A DNA stretch of 39,529 bases from contig JAGWZL010000017.1 in assembly GCA_018968815.1 (NCBI GenBank), positions 1-39,529 on the forward strand, read 5' to 3'. This stretch comes from Verrucomicrobiota bacterium. Lineage in GTDB: Bacteria; Chlamydiota; Chlamydiia; Chlamydiales; SM23-39. Below, piece by piece: positions 16,501 to 24,340 of the stretch. The position numbers and the translations under genes were made by a program. The notes under the pieces were generated by a model. It searched no databases. It was not told where the DNA came from and saw nothing but the letters and a program-made list of their open reading frames with translations. The stretch's first letter is position 1. Every line of letters starts with the position of its first letter.

Positions 16501-16648
16501 GACCCCCAGAGTGGAGGCTTGCTTTAAAAAGTATCATGATTATATTTCTCATGAAGTACTCGCAGTTGAGATCAAGTTCGGAAAATGTGAAGGAACCCCA
16601 TGGGACTTAAATGGTGAAGAAACCCGTATCTGCATCCACAAAATGTAA
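13574..16648 (+). CDS. ileS: Isoleucyl-tRNA synthetase (eukaryote-like type)
   Basis: Charges tRNA-Ile in the cytoplasm. The 1024-residue product has the class I signature HYGH (residues 52-55, in [14 protein letters not shown]) and KMSKR (580-584), a CP1 editing domain between them ([29 protein letters not shown]), and a C-terminal anticodon-binding region ([10 protein letters not shown]). The sequence around HYGH ([24 protein letters not shown]) is of the eukaryotic/archaeal type also present in Chlamydia, a class generally less sensitive to mupirocin; no C-terminal zinc motif is seen. The ATG at 13574 is favoured over the GTG at 13571. The gene overlaps the following phosphatase by 38 bases. 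Confidence 0.97.
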   Translation: [1024 protein letters not shown]

Positions 16649-17201
16649 ACTCTATCTATGTCGCCACGGCGAAACAGAGTGGACCCTCTCGGGACAACAC
16701 ACCGGACAGACCGATCTTCCCCTCACAAAGCGGGGAGAAGAGCAGGCGGTGTATTTACGCAAACGACTCGAAAACATCCCCTTTGAAGCTGTCTTTTCAA
16801 GCCCCAAAAAAAGAGCCGTCCAGACATGCGGCCCCATCCAACATCAATTGGATCCCAATCTGTGCGAATGGGATTATGGCGATTATGAGGGGAAAACCTG
16901 GACCGAAATCCAACAAATCAATCCCGGATGGACCATTTTTGATCAGGGCGCGCCTCACGGCGAATCGCCCGAACAGGTGGGCCAGCGGGCCGATGCCGTA
17001 CTGCACAAAATATTGACCTACTCTGGCAATGTGGCCCTGTTTTCCCACGGCCATTTTTTACGCGTGTTGACTGCCCGGTTTCTAGGAATGGCCCCAGAGA
17101 TGGGAAAACTGTTTCTCCTGTCCGTCGCGTCGATCAGTATTTTAGGCTTCGAGCGCCGCCAGCCTGTCATGCAACTGTGGAACTCATCACAAGGTTTTTA
17201 A
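16611..17201 (+). CDS. Histidine phosphatase family protein (phosphoglycerate mutase-like)
   Basis: The 196-residue product has the phosphohistidine motif LYLCRHGETEW near the N-terminus (His in RHGE), a second conserved segment VFSSPKKRAVQT, the acidic WDYGDYEGKTWTEI and the second catalytic His in ALFSHGHFLRVL. It is a cofactor-independent broad-specificity phosphatase of the dPGM-like superfamily; the substrate is open. The start lies inside ileS (38-base overlap; a GTG at 16614 is an alternative), suggesting coupling. The last 45 bases lie in the first copy of a 49-bp tandem duplication, so the present C-terminus may have arisen with it. Confidence 0.88.
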   Translation: MVKKPVSASTKCKLYLCRHGETEWTLSGQHTGQTDLPLTKRGEEQAVYLRKRLENIPFEAVFSSPKKRAVQTCGPIQHQLDPNLCEWDYGDYEGKTWTEIQQINPGWTIFDQGAPHGESPEQVGQRADAVLHKILTYSGNVALFSHGHFLRVLTARFLGMAPEMGKLFLLSVASISILGFERRQPVMQLWNSSQGF

Positions 17202-17253
17202 ATACCGCCAGCCTGTCATGCAACTGTGGAATGCATCACAAGTTTTTTAAATA
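17156..17253. repeat. 49-bp tandem duplication
   Basis: Two adjacent 49-bp copies (17156-17204 and 17205-17253), starting CCGCCAGCCTGTCATGC and ending TTTTTAAATA, differ at only a few bases. The first copy contains the end of the phosphatase gene and its stop codon; the second contains the same end again, plus the stop of the minus-strand membrane-protein gene. Confidence 0.85.
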
Positions 17254-17571
17254 CCGCTTCCAGGGTCTTGGATGATCGGATGCATGCGAGGGAATGATCG
17301 CAAACATCGATAAGAACAGGGCGACGAGAATGTAGTTTTGGATGCTGAGGGGGAGCGGCATCGTCGGAAACGTATACCCTATGTAGAGAAGAAGCGCCGC
17401 CGGAATGATTTGCAGAAGATGCATTTTGTTGAGAGGTCCAATGTAGGAAAGCAGCGCGAACGCCCAGATGAGGATCGCACAGAGAATCCCCAACCAGTGG
17501 TGCAATGAAAAAAGAAAATGGCTCGCAACAAGCCAAATGCCAAGAAGGATCTCACAAATCCGGGCCCACAT
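17236..17571 (-). CDS. Small membrane protein, unknown family
   Basis: The 111-residue product has four hydrophobic segments (from MWARICEILLGIWLVASHFL to YILVALFLSMFAII), with Trp and His at membrane borders (HHWLG). The start ATG at 17571 is chosen because AAAGGAG lies eight bases upstream; a longer frame has no support. It overlaps the end of the VKOR-like gene by 20 bases and is probably last in the lepB-VKOR operon. Its repeat-like segments RICEILLGIW and HHWLGILCAILIWAFALLS resemble the two-helix SPW repeat, but I am not sure. Confidence 0.75.
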   Translation of the reverse strand: MWARICEILLGIWLVASHFLFSLHHWLGILCAILIWAFALLSYIGPLNKMHLLQIIPAALLLYIGYTFPTMPLPLSIQNYILVALFLSMFAIIPSHASDHPRPWKRYLKNL

Positions 17572-18181
17572 TTTTTTTACTCCTTTGTTGCAAGGTGGCC
17601 TCTCCCGCGGCAAGGGCTTCAGGACTGGGGTAGCCCCAAAAGGCCCACCAGGTCGTTTTCCAAGAGGACCGCTTTTTGATCTCATACAGATAAATACAAC
17701 TCGAGACCACCTCATCATAAGCTAAAAAAATCAAAGTGAGTGAAATCGCTGCCGTCACAAGACAGAAAAAACACCAGTGCTGCACCACAAATCCTTGCAT
17801 GAGCACGAGGATGATGCTGACGCACCCTAGAGGAATCACATCAATCCCAAATAGAATCACAAGCCAAGGCCGATCCTGCCAGCGCCTTTCAGACCCAGCC
17901 ATCGCAAAAATCACATCGGATAAATAGGCGAAAAATCCAAGCATCGCATCGGGAATCCGAATCCAATGGATAATATCCTCGGAGACATCTGAGTCGAGCA
18001 CCTGCATCGAACCATCCCCAAAGATCGGATCCCAAATCGTCCCGATGATACGCCATTGATAGAGACCCAAATACAGGGCGATCAGCGTGGCCAGAGTGGC
18101 AATGGCGGCAATGCGCAGGCGCTGATGCCAAGAAGAGGGATTATAATTCCACGGACGGGCTGGCGATGGGTGCAGTGTCAT
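17552..18181 (-). CDS. VKOR-like (vitamin K epoxide reductase family) membrane protein
   Basis: The 209-residue product has about five membrane segments. The segment IPDAMLGFFAYL after the first loop and the redox pair in VQHWCFFC, before AAISLTLIFLAY, match the bacterial VKOR domain that reoxidises periplasmic DsbA-like proteins using quinone. The first loop, where VKOR usually has a shuttle Cys pair, has GDGSMQVLDSDVS with no Cys, so it may act without shuttle cysteines or do something else. It lies between lepB (upstream, 27 bases away) and a small membrane protein (20-base overlap), probably in one operon. No thioredoxin-like partner is present in the window. Confidence 0.75.
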   Translation of the reverse strand: MTLHPSPARPWNYNPSSWHQRLRIAAIATLATLIALYLGLYQWRIIGTIWDPIFGDGSMQVLDSDVSEDIIHWIRIPDAMLGFFAYLSDVIFAMAGSERRWQDRPWLVILFGIDVIPLGCVSIILVLMQGFVVQHWCFFCLVTAAISLTLIFLAYDEVVSSCIYLYEIKKRSSWKTTWWAFWGYPSPEALAAGEATLQQRSKKNVGPDL

Positions 18182-18208
18182 ACCCTTCTCGCAATACGGG
18201 AAATGGCC

Positions 18209-19972
18209 TTAGAATTTCAAGGGATTTTGCATTTTGCGCCGCCAATAGAGAGACGAGGCCACCCCTGCCAGAGAAAAAAGGACCCAAACCGTCAGATTCG
18301 GGAACGTGGCATGCGGTTGCGGGGGTTGCGGAATGCGGCCCCACCTTTCTCCAGGCGGTGAAAAGAGAAAACTGATCCCCCCCTTCAGATTGTTTTCAGG
18401 AATAAATCCAAATTCGCGGCTGTCGGCGCTCATCGCATGATTATCGCCCAACCCCAAATACATCTTCTCCGGAATTTTTAGGCCAAATTGCCGGATCTCC
18501 TCGAGAGTCGGCGCCCCTTGGTCGACAAATAGCGCCCCTTTTTGCATGTCGAGAGCCGGATCTCCTTTCCGCAAGATAGCGCCCCCCATGAGATACAGAT
18601 CCCCACCCCGGAAATAGGCATAACGAGAAGGCGTTGCCTTCTGGTTCTTCTGCGCCGGCAAATAGTGATTAAATGGCTCGATCCCCAAATTAAAGAGCTT
18701 ATGAATCACCTCAGGTTTTTGGCTGTACAGCGGATGATCGGCAGACAGTTCGCGCGTCACCCCATTCGTGAAAAGCCCCAAGAAAGGAATCGTCGGAAAG
18801 GGAAGTCGATACGCCTTGCCATTCACAATTTCATACTTTCCATCCGGCACTCCAGGCAGTTTGGGCAAATAGGCGCTCAGGTCTTTGGTATTCCACCCCA
18901 GACGATGAACGACGCCCCCTTTCACCTCAAAGCGGCAAGTGGTCATGTGCTCGGAGAGCGCTTTTAGGTGCTCCGCTTGCAACGGAAAAATCGTATAGCT
19001 CTTCGCAAGTTCAGGGTACTTGGCCCCTTGCAAGCTGGGATGGTGCGTCAGCTCCAAATACAAAACGCCCTCATCCACCGTGAGCTCAGGATGGATGACC
19101 ATCAGCTCCGCGCGCGTTAAAAGGCGTGCCATCGCAAAATGCTTCATCCCCCACAAATCGCTATAATGGCTCGGCTTCCCTTGACCGGCAACAGGGAGCA
19201 TTTCTCCCGATTGGCGAGTGAGCTTGGCCACAGGATGATTCATCTGATGAAACAGAATCGTCCCGTTTTGCCCCATCTCCTGTTTGCCCTCAAACCGGAT
19301 CATCGGAATGTGCTCGAGATCTTGAAACCAAGGAGCCGTGCGAAATTCAGCGATCTCTTTCCCGGCCGCATCAATGCCGTACAGATGGCCGCCATAAAAA
19401 TAGATCGTATCGCCCGGCTTGCCAATCAGACGCTTCACAAATTGCTTTTTTCCAGGAAATAAATAGAAATAGACGGTATCGCAATCGGAAATATCCATAT
19501 CGCCGCCATTGAACACAATGATCGAACCGCGCTGCACTAAATCGGGATCAAAATAAAAGTGGGAACGCTGCAAAGGAACATTGATCCCATAATCGGTCTT
19601 GGAAACAATCAAATAGTCCTCTTCTTTCAACGTCGGACGCATCGATCCTGTCGGAATCGTATACAGCTCAAACCACATGGTCCGGATCAATACAGCAATC
19701 AGAAGAGCGACAACCATCCCCCCCATGAATTCGCGCATTTTGTCAAACCCGCTCTTCGGCATCAAACGGGCGCAAGCCTGATCCAACTCGCCCGCCATCC
19801 GCTTCGCCTCCACCGAATCTTTTTTCAAAATCGCTGCCCGCAACGCCTTGAGATAACCCTCAATCGACTCTCTTGTGTACTGATCCAAAGACTTGTGCTT
19901 GCGTCGATAATAACGGTGCGCTAAACGAAAAGCTTTACGCGACTTCCTTAAAGAAAAAAAGGGACCTATCAT
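18209..19972 (-). CDS. lepB: Signal peptidase I (long chlamydial form)
   Basis: Cleaves signal peptides from exported proteins at the outer face of the cytoplasmic membrane. The 587-residue protein has an N-terminal basic helical segment, a membrane helix at about 82-100 (MGGMVVALLIAVLIRTMWF), the catalytic serine in PTGSMRPTL (S110) and the catalytic lysine in KRLIGKPGD (K180). GDNHAMSADSREFGF is the late conserved box. A second membrane helix is at about residues 556-575, near the C-terminus. The long insert of over 200 residues between the catalytic core and the GDN box is typical of the chlamydial enzyme. In C. trachomatis lepB is also a neighbour of ileS. It is probably first of the minus-strand group with the VKOR-like gene. 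Confidence 0.95.
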   Translation of the reverse strand: MIGPFFSLRKSRKAFRLAHRYYRRKHKSLDQYTRESIEGYLKALRAAILKKDSVEAKRMAGELDQACARLMPKSGFDKMREFMGGMVVALLIAVLIRTMWFELYTIPTGSMRPTLKEEDYLIVSKTDYGINVPLQRSHFYFDPDLVQRGSIIVFNGGDMDISDCDTVYFYLFPGKKQFVKRLIGKPGDTIYFYGGHLYGIDAAGKEIAEFRTAPWFQDLEHIPMIRFEGKQEMGQNGTILFHQMNHPVAKLTRQSGEMLPVAGQGKPSHYSDLWGMKHFAMARLLTRAELMVIHPELTVDEGVLYLELTHHPSLQGAKYPELAKSYTIFPLQAEHLKALSEHMTTCRFEVKGGVVHRLGWNTKDLSAYLPKLPGVPDGKYEIVNGKAYRLPFPTIPFLGLFTNGVTRELSADHPLYSQKPEVIHKLFNLGIEPFNHYLPAQKNQKATPSRYAYFRGGDLYLMGGAILRKGDPALDMQKGALFVDQGAPTLEEIRQFGLKIPEKMYLGLGDNHAMSADSREFGFIPENNLKGGISFLFSPPGERWGRIPQPPQPHATFPNLTVWVLFSLAGVASSLYWRRKMQNPLKF

Positions 19973-20161
19973 GCCTTGTAGTTTAGAACATTTCCTTGTC
20001 TTAGAGCAAGGGAAAAAGGAATGTGGAAAACTTGTTCATAACTTTCTTAAAACACTCAATACCAACTTTTTAAATCGCCTAGAGGGAAGTGCGTAAGTGG
20101 TTGATTGTGAACGAGTTATGTAAATAAGAGCGGCGCATAGAGAAATCCTCTATGGAGGTGT

Positions 20162-21220
20162 TCACGAAGAGGTCCAAACAAAGGGTTTATCGGTTTCGGT
20201 GTAGGAGTCGCTAAAACCGATGGGAATGAGGAGCCAGTGATACTGATGCTCCGATTCCAAGGTGGCATTCAAATCATCCAACTCAATGGCGACCGTTTTC
20301 CATTCTCCTTCGCCATGGATGAGGGAATGGGGGATAGGCAAAATCTGTTTTTCTTTGAGGGTGATGTCGATGGCATAAAGTTCGAACTGCTTGTAGTATT
20401 TTGGGCTTTTCACATTGAGCAGAAGGCGATTGTCTGTTTTTCTGGGCAAGCCGATGAATTCGGGCACTCTGCGGGGAATTTTTCGGTGGATGACGGGCAA
20501 GTTTTTCCCAGAGTCAATCAAGCGCAAAGCGGCCGTTGCATGGGATGTTTGGACCTGAATCCAAAAGGGGAAGGGGAGGGACTTGTCCCGATCGAAGTAG
20601 AGCATGACGTCTTGGTTGGAGAGATCGCTCTCGTCAGCGGGCCAGACGGTCTCATAGACATCAAAATGGGGCGATTCGATTTTTTTTCCTTCAAAAACCA
20701 GAGGAGGCACCCAATTTTTCCGGAAATCGGGTTCGCCGGGCATGGGGGGAGGACCGATTTTCCGCTGCTTTTCGGGCGCGACTTTGGTCATGGGCAGGTA
20801 CAGCAAAGTGGCAACCAGGCTCTCTTTTTGAGAGAGCTGCAGCCAGGCGGAGCGGGAAAAGGAAAAGCATTCGAGCACCTGACCCGATTGAGGATCGATC
20901 TCCATCATGGACCAAGAGCTGTGCCCGGGCGCGTTCGATTTGACCCAGTCGGGCCAAGAATCGGGCCGTTTCTTGAGATTTTGCGTGGGGACGCTGATCT
21001 CTTCGAGGATGAGGGAGTGAGGGGTATTGGCGCGGATGGCTAAAACAGTGATGGTTTTGCCTGCCTCGGTGACGATATAATCGCCGATCTTGGCCTTTTC
21101 GATCCGTTCCTTCATCCGGAACGGAGCTGCCGTGAGTACAATCTGGATCAACAGAAAACAGCCAAGCCAAACTTTCATCCTTTGATCATAGTTGTTTTTC
21201 GGTTTAGAAACAATTGCCAA
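20162..21220 (-). CDS. Conserved-looking secreted protein next to lepB, unknown function
   Basis: The 352-residue product has a TTG start at 21220 with AGGGAG four bases before it, so it is preferred to the ATG at 21178, which lacks a usable ribosome site; the latter would give 338 residues. A hydrophobic stretch MKVWLGCFLLIQIVLTAAPF looks like a signal peptide. The rest is soluble and beta-rich with many Pro, Trp and charged residues (PDSWPDWVKSNAPGHSSWSM, WVPPLVFEGKKIESPHFDVY). I do not recognise a domain. In C. trachomatis a hypothetical gene also follows lepB, and this could be its counterpart. The upstream 19973-20161 gap shows no clear feature. Confidence 0.75.
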   Translation of the reverse strand: MAIVSKPKNNYDQRMKVWLGCFLLIQIVLTAAPFRMKERIEKAKIGDYIVTEAGKTITVLAIRANTPHSLILEEISVPTQNLKKRPDSWPDWVKSNAPGHSSWSMMEIDPQSGQVLECFSFSRSAWLQLSQKESLVATLLYLPMTKVAPEKQRKIGPPPMPGEPDFRKNWVPPLVFEGKKIESPHFDVYETVWPADESDLSNQDVMLYFDRDKSLPFPFWIQVQTSHATAALRLIDSGKNLPVIHRKIPRRVPEFIGLPRKTDNRLLLNVKSPKYYKQFELYAIDITLKEKQILPIPHSLIHGEGEWKTVAIELDDLNATLESEHQYHWLLIPIGFSDSYTETDKPFVWTSS

Positions 21221-21272
21221 AGAGCTCCCTTTAGGCTATATGTCAAAAAAAGTCTGATATAGGGAGTGGTCG

Positions 21273-21761
21273 TTGAGCCTCAAGCGTCTTTTTTTTCTCA
21301 CCTTTTCGTTCTTTTTGATTCTGTGGGGCTTTTGCGGTGATACACAAATGAACTCAAAAGTTGGTTTTTGGCTGCGCCGGACATCCGCATCTTTGGGGCC
21401 GCTTCCATCGCTCAACTTATTCAAGTTGAGCTGCTTCAGCGCCGCTTCGCTGCCCCAAACCTGCGGCGCCGGCTTTGCCAAATTCCCAACTTTTAAGTTC
21501 ATTTGTGTATATTCGTCCACCCATAAAGAAGAAATTCAAAAAATCGATGCGGAGATTGCGCAGTTGGAAGAGATGAAGCGGGGGTATGAGGCGCGCGCGC
21601 TGCGCCATGACGATATGGCGACCTATTTACAATTTGACACGCAGGCTGTATTGGAGACGCGCCGGCATATTCAGTTGGCTGACGAAAACCGGAACAAGGC
21701 GGCCCTTGTTCAGGAACAGATCGACCGGTTGAAGGCGAAAAAAAAGCAGCTCCAATCATGA
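21273..21761 (+). CDS. Secreted coiled-coil protein interrupted in frame by a palindromic element
   Basis: The 162-residue product starts at a TTG with AGGGAG six bases upstream. Residues 1-22 (MSLKRLFFLTFSFFLILWGF) are a signal peptide. Residues about 24-80 are encoded by the palindromic element at 21340-21510 and have no protein-like character. Residues 81-162 form a highly charged helical region (EEIQKIDAEIAQLEEMKRGY, then RNKAALVQEQIDRLKAKKKQ) with coiled-coil heptads. The element therefore lies exactly between the export signal and the mature domain and has kept the frame open over 171 bases. The stop overlaps the pncB start (ATGA). I cannot name the mature domain. Confidence 0.7.
   Translation: MSLKRLFFLTFSFFLILWGFCGDTQMNSKVGFWLRRTSASLGPLPSLNLFKLSCFSAASLPQTCGAGFAKFPTFKFICVYSSTHKEEIQKIDAEIAQLEEMKRGYEARALRHDDMATYLQFDTQAVLETRRHIQLADENRNKAALVQEQIDRLKAKKKQLQS
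21340..21510. repeat. Palindromic element family 3, copy inside a gene
   Basis: Inverted ends ATACACAAATGAACTCAAAA and (reverse strand) ATACACAAATGAACTTAAAA; the arms pair inward through GCCGGCGCCGCAGG-like and TTTGGGGC sequences to the central stem GCTCAACTT-ATT-CAAGTTGAGC. The 171-bp length equals 57 codons. A nearly identical copy lies at 25246-25415 and one arm end at 920-952. The ends abut TA dinucleotides, as for elements that use TA targets, but the target duplication is not certain. Confidence 0.85.
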
Positions 21762-23176
21762 TTTACAACCAATCGCTGGCTCTTTTGACCGACCTGTATC
21801 AGCTCACCATGGTGCATGGCTATTGGAAGGCGGGTCTTGCGATGCGCCAAGCGGTGTTCCACATCAACTTTCGGAGGTGGCCTTTCAAAGGGGGCTTTGC
21901 GATTGCGGCGGGACTCGACACGGCGATCCAATATCTGCAAGAACTGCGGTTTTCGGAATCAGACCTTGCCTATCTCGAGGGGCTCGATCTTTTTGAAAAG
22001 CCGTTTCTGGAGTTTCTGTCCACATTCAAGTTCGCTTGCGATTTTGATGCGTTGCCAGAGGGGAATCTGATCTTTCCGTATGAACCGCTGATTCGGGTGA
22101 AGGGGCCGATTTGGCAGGCGCAGCTGCTCGAGAGCCCGATGCTCAACATTCTCAACTTCCAGACGCTCATTGCGACGAAGGCGGCCCGTATCTGTTTAGC
22201 GGCCCATCCAGATCCGGTGATTGAGTTTGGGATGCGCAGGGCGCAAGGGATCGATGGGGCGATTTCTGCGAGCAGGGCCGCTTTTATTGGCGGCTGTGAG
22301 TCGACTTCTGATGTGATTGCGGGCAAACTCTTTGGGATTCCGATTCGGGGGACGCACGCCCACAGCTGGATCATGGCCTTTGAGGAGGAAGAAAAGGCTT
22401 TTGAGGTATTTGCGAAAATGCGTCCCAAGCATTGCATCATGCTCATCGACACTTACAATTCGATTGAAGGGGCGAAAAAGGCGATCAAGGTGGCTCAATC
22501 GATCCCCAACTTTGAGTTGAGCGGGGTGAGGCTTGACTCGGGCGATTTGGCGAAGCTCAGTATCGAGATTCGCAAATTGCTCGACCAAGCGGGCATGCAA
22601 AAAGCGCACATCATGGCGAGCAATGAGTTAGATGAATATCTCATTCGCGATCTCAAGCAGCAGGGGGCCAAAATTGATGTGTGGGGTGTGGGCACCAACT
22701 TGGTCACGGGCAAAGATCAACCGGCGCTTGATGGCGTGTACAAGTTAGCGGCGATCCAAAATGAGAAAGGGGAATGGATCCATAAAATCAAGCTTTCCGA
22801 GCAGACGGCCAAAGTGACGAATCCGGGCATTTTGCAGATCCGCAGGTATTTTGATGGGCAATTTTATACTGCGGATGCGATTTATGATGAAATTCTCGGC
22901 ATTCAGGAGCCTGCTACGATCATCGATATACGCGATCCCAACCGGCAAATGGAGGCGGTAGGGCACCCAACCGATCTGCTCGTTCCCATCTTCCGCGCTG
23001 GCAAACTCGTCTATTCTGTGCCCTCGTTATTCGAATCGCAGGCGCTCGCAAAAAACGAATTGACCCGTCTGCCTCCCAACATGGAGCGTTTTACCAACCC
23101 TCAGCCATACTTGGCGGGGTTGGAAAAAAGGATCTATCAGAAAAAAATGGAACTGATTCGGAAAGTGCGTGGATAA
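21758..23176 (+). CDS. pncB: Nicotinate phosphoribosyltransferase
   Basis: Converts nicotinate and PRPP to nicotinate mononucleotide in the NAD salvage (Preiss-Handler) pathway. The 472-residue product has the N-terminal LYQLTMVHGYWKAGLAMRQA and the substrate-site block EFGMRRAQGIDGAISASRAA. GTHAHSWIMAF contains the conserved phosphorylated His region, followed by MLIDTYNSIEGAKKA and SGVRLDSGDL. The length suits the family. The start overlaps the upstream gene by 4 bases and pncA begins inside its last codons, so the set is coupled. Confidence 0.95.
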   Translation: MIYNQSLALLTDLYQLTMVHGYWKAGLAMRQAVFHINFRRWPFKGGFAIAAGLDTAIQYLQELRFSESDLAYLEGLDLFEKPFLEFLSTFKFACDFDALPEGNLIFPYEPLIRVKGPIWQAQLLESPMLNILNFQTLIATKAARICLAAHPDPVIEFGMRRAQGIDGAISASRAAFIGGCESTSDVIAGKLFGIPIRGTHAHSWIMAFEEEEKAFEVFAKMRPKHCIMLIDTYNSIEGAKKAIKVAQSIPNFELSGVRLDSGDLAKLSIEIRKLLDQAGMQKAHIMASNELDEYLIRDLKQQGAKIDVWGVGTNLVTGKDQPALDGVYKLAAIQNEKGEWIHKIKLSEQTAKVTNPGILQIRRYFDGQFYTADAIYDEILGIQEPATIIDIRDPNRQMEAVGHPTDLLVPIFRAGKLVYSVPSLFESQALAKNELTRLPPNMERFTNPQPYLAGLEKRIYQKKMELIRKVRG

Positions 23177-23771
23177 GAGAGCGTTGATCCTTGTCGATGT
23201 GCAAAACGATTTCCTTCCTGGCGGGGCGCTCGCTGTGCCAGACGGCGATGCGGTGATTCCGGTCATCAATCGCATCCTTCCCCAGTTCGAACATGTCTTT
23301 GCGACGCAAGATTGGCACCCGCCCCATCATGTGAGTTTTGCCTCTACGCATAAAAAACGGGTGCACGATGTGATTTGGGTCCAGGGGATGCAGCAGATGT
23401 TATGGCCGGACCATTGCGTGCACGATACCGCTGGGGCGCAATTGGCGGATGCGCTGCACAAAGGGGCCATCGAACAGATCTTTCACAAGGGGACTGCTCT
23501 CGATGTGGATAGTTATAGCGCCTTTTTCGACAATGCCCGCAAAGGCTCTACAGGCCTCGCCGATCATCTCAAACATCTCCATATCAGAGACCTTTATTTT
23601 GCGGGACTGGCCACAGACTATTGTGTTCTCTATTCGGCGCTCGATGCGCTTGATTTAGGGTTTAAGGTGTGGGTGATTCGGGATGCGTGCAGGGCGATTG
23701 GGGATGCGGAGAGCGCGTTTAAGAAAATGGCCCATCATGGGGCGAAGATCCTGGATTCCCAGAGTTTGTGA
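23169..23771 (+). CDS. pncA: Nicotinamidase
   Basis: Hydrolyses nicotinamide to nicotinate, the substrate of PncB. The 200-residue product has the triad of the family: D10 in LVDVQNDF, K107 in IFHKGT and C152 in GLATDYCV. The metal ligands lie in TQDWHPPHHVSF, and the cis-peptide region GLATDYCVLYSALDA is complete. It starts at a GTG, overlapping the last 8 bases of pncB, so the two enzymes form a nicotinamide-to-NaMN module. The last 53 bases overlap the convergent membrane-protein gene. Confidence 0.95.
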   Translation: MDKRALILVDVQNDFLPGGALAVPDGDAVIPVINRILPQFEHVFATQDWHPPHHVSFASTHKKRVHDVIWVQGMQQMLWPDHCVHDTAGAQLADALHKGAIEQIFHKGTALDVDSYSAFFDNARKGSTGLADHLKHLHIRDLYFAGLATDYCVLYSALDALDLGFKVWVIRDACRAIGDAESAFKKMAHHGAKILDSQSL

Positions 23772-24279
23772 TTCTTCTGTGGGAAAACCAGATCATGTAA
23801 GAGACGATCCCGATGCCGATGAGGAAAGCGGGGATGGTGAAGGCGTAAAAGTATTCGATGGCGACCGCGATAATCGCGGCGAAGAGGCCGAGCACGATGC
23901 CGATGAGGATGAAGGTTGTCTCTACATAGACGCCGATGGTGAAGACGGTGAGCGAAAGCAGCGTGAGGGCGAACAGACTGGCCTGATTTCTGCTGAAGAG
24001 CCCTGAGTGGACGTAGAGTTCGACTAAGAAGATGGCGGCGAAAAGGCCGATCCAATGGAGCAGTTCATGCCAAAGGGTGATGGGCCTGACTATGTCTTGG
24101 CTGCGTCTCATGAGCCAGCTGAGCCAAAGGGCCATCGCGGCATACACGGGAATGATGGCTTTCCAATAGGCCCAGCCGCCTGAGGAAACCACGCTCGTGA
24201 GGATAATGCCGATGAAGGCGAGGACGAGCATGGCAATTCCAACGCCGAGCCGTGTCCTCCATGGGTGTTTTGAACGCAT
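23719..24279 (-). CDS. Hypothetical membrane protein with about five helices
   Basis: The 186-residue product has membrane segments at about 13-32, 37-57, 76-92, 101-120 and 123-163 (the last possibly two), separated by short basic loops (LMRRSQDIVRP, FSHRR). The cytoplasmic tail is short. I do not recognise a family. It converges on pncA with a 53-base overlap of the two 3' ends. The gene is followed upstream by the 45-residue DUF3096 protein on the same strand, which is also a membrane protein. Confidence 0.7.
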   Translation of the reverse strand: MRSKHPWRTRLGVGIAMLVLAFIGIILTSVVSSGGWAYWKAIIPVYAAMALWLSWLMRRSQDIVRPITLWHELLHWIGLFAAIFLVELYVHSGLFSRNQASLFALTLLSLTVFTIGVYVETTFILIGIVLGLFAAIIAVAIEYFYAFTIPAFLIGIGIVSYMIWFSHRRITNSGNPGSSPHDGPFS

Positions 24280-24340
24280 AACCGCACATTACGAGCTGCC
24301 GCCATTTTTGTCGAAGCTTTTTATATACCGCGGCAACAAC

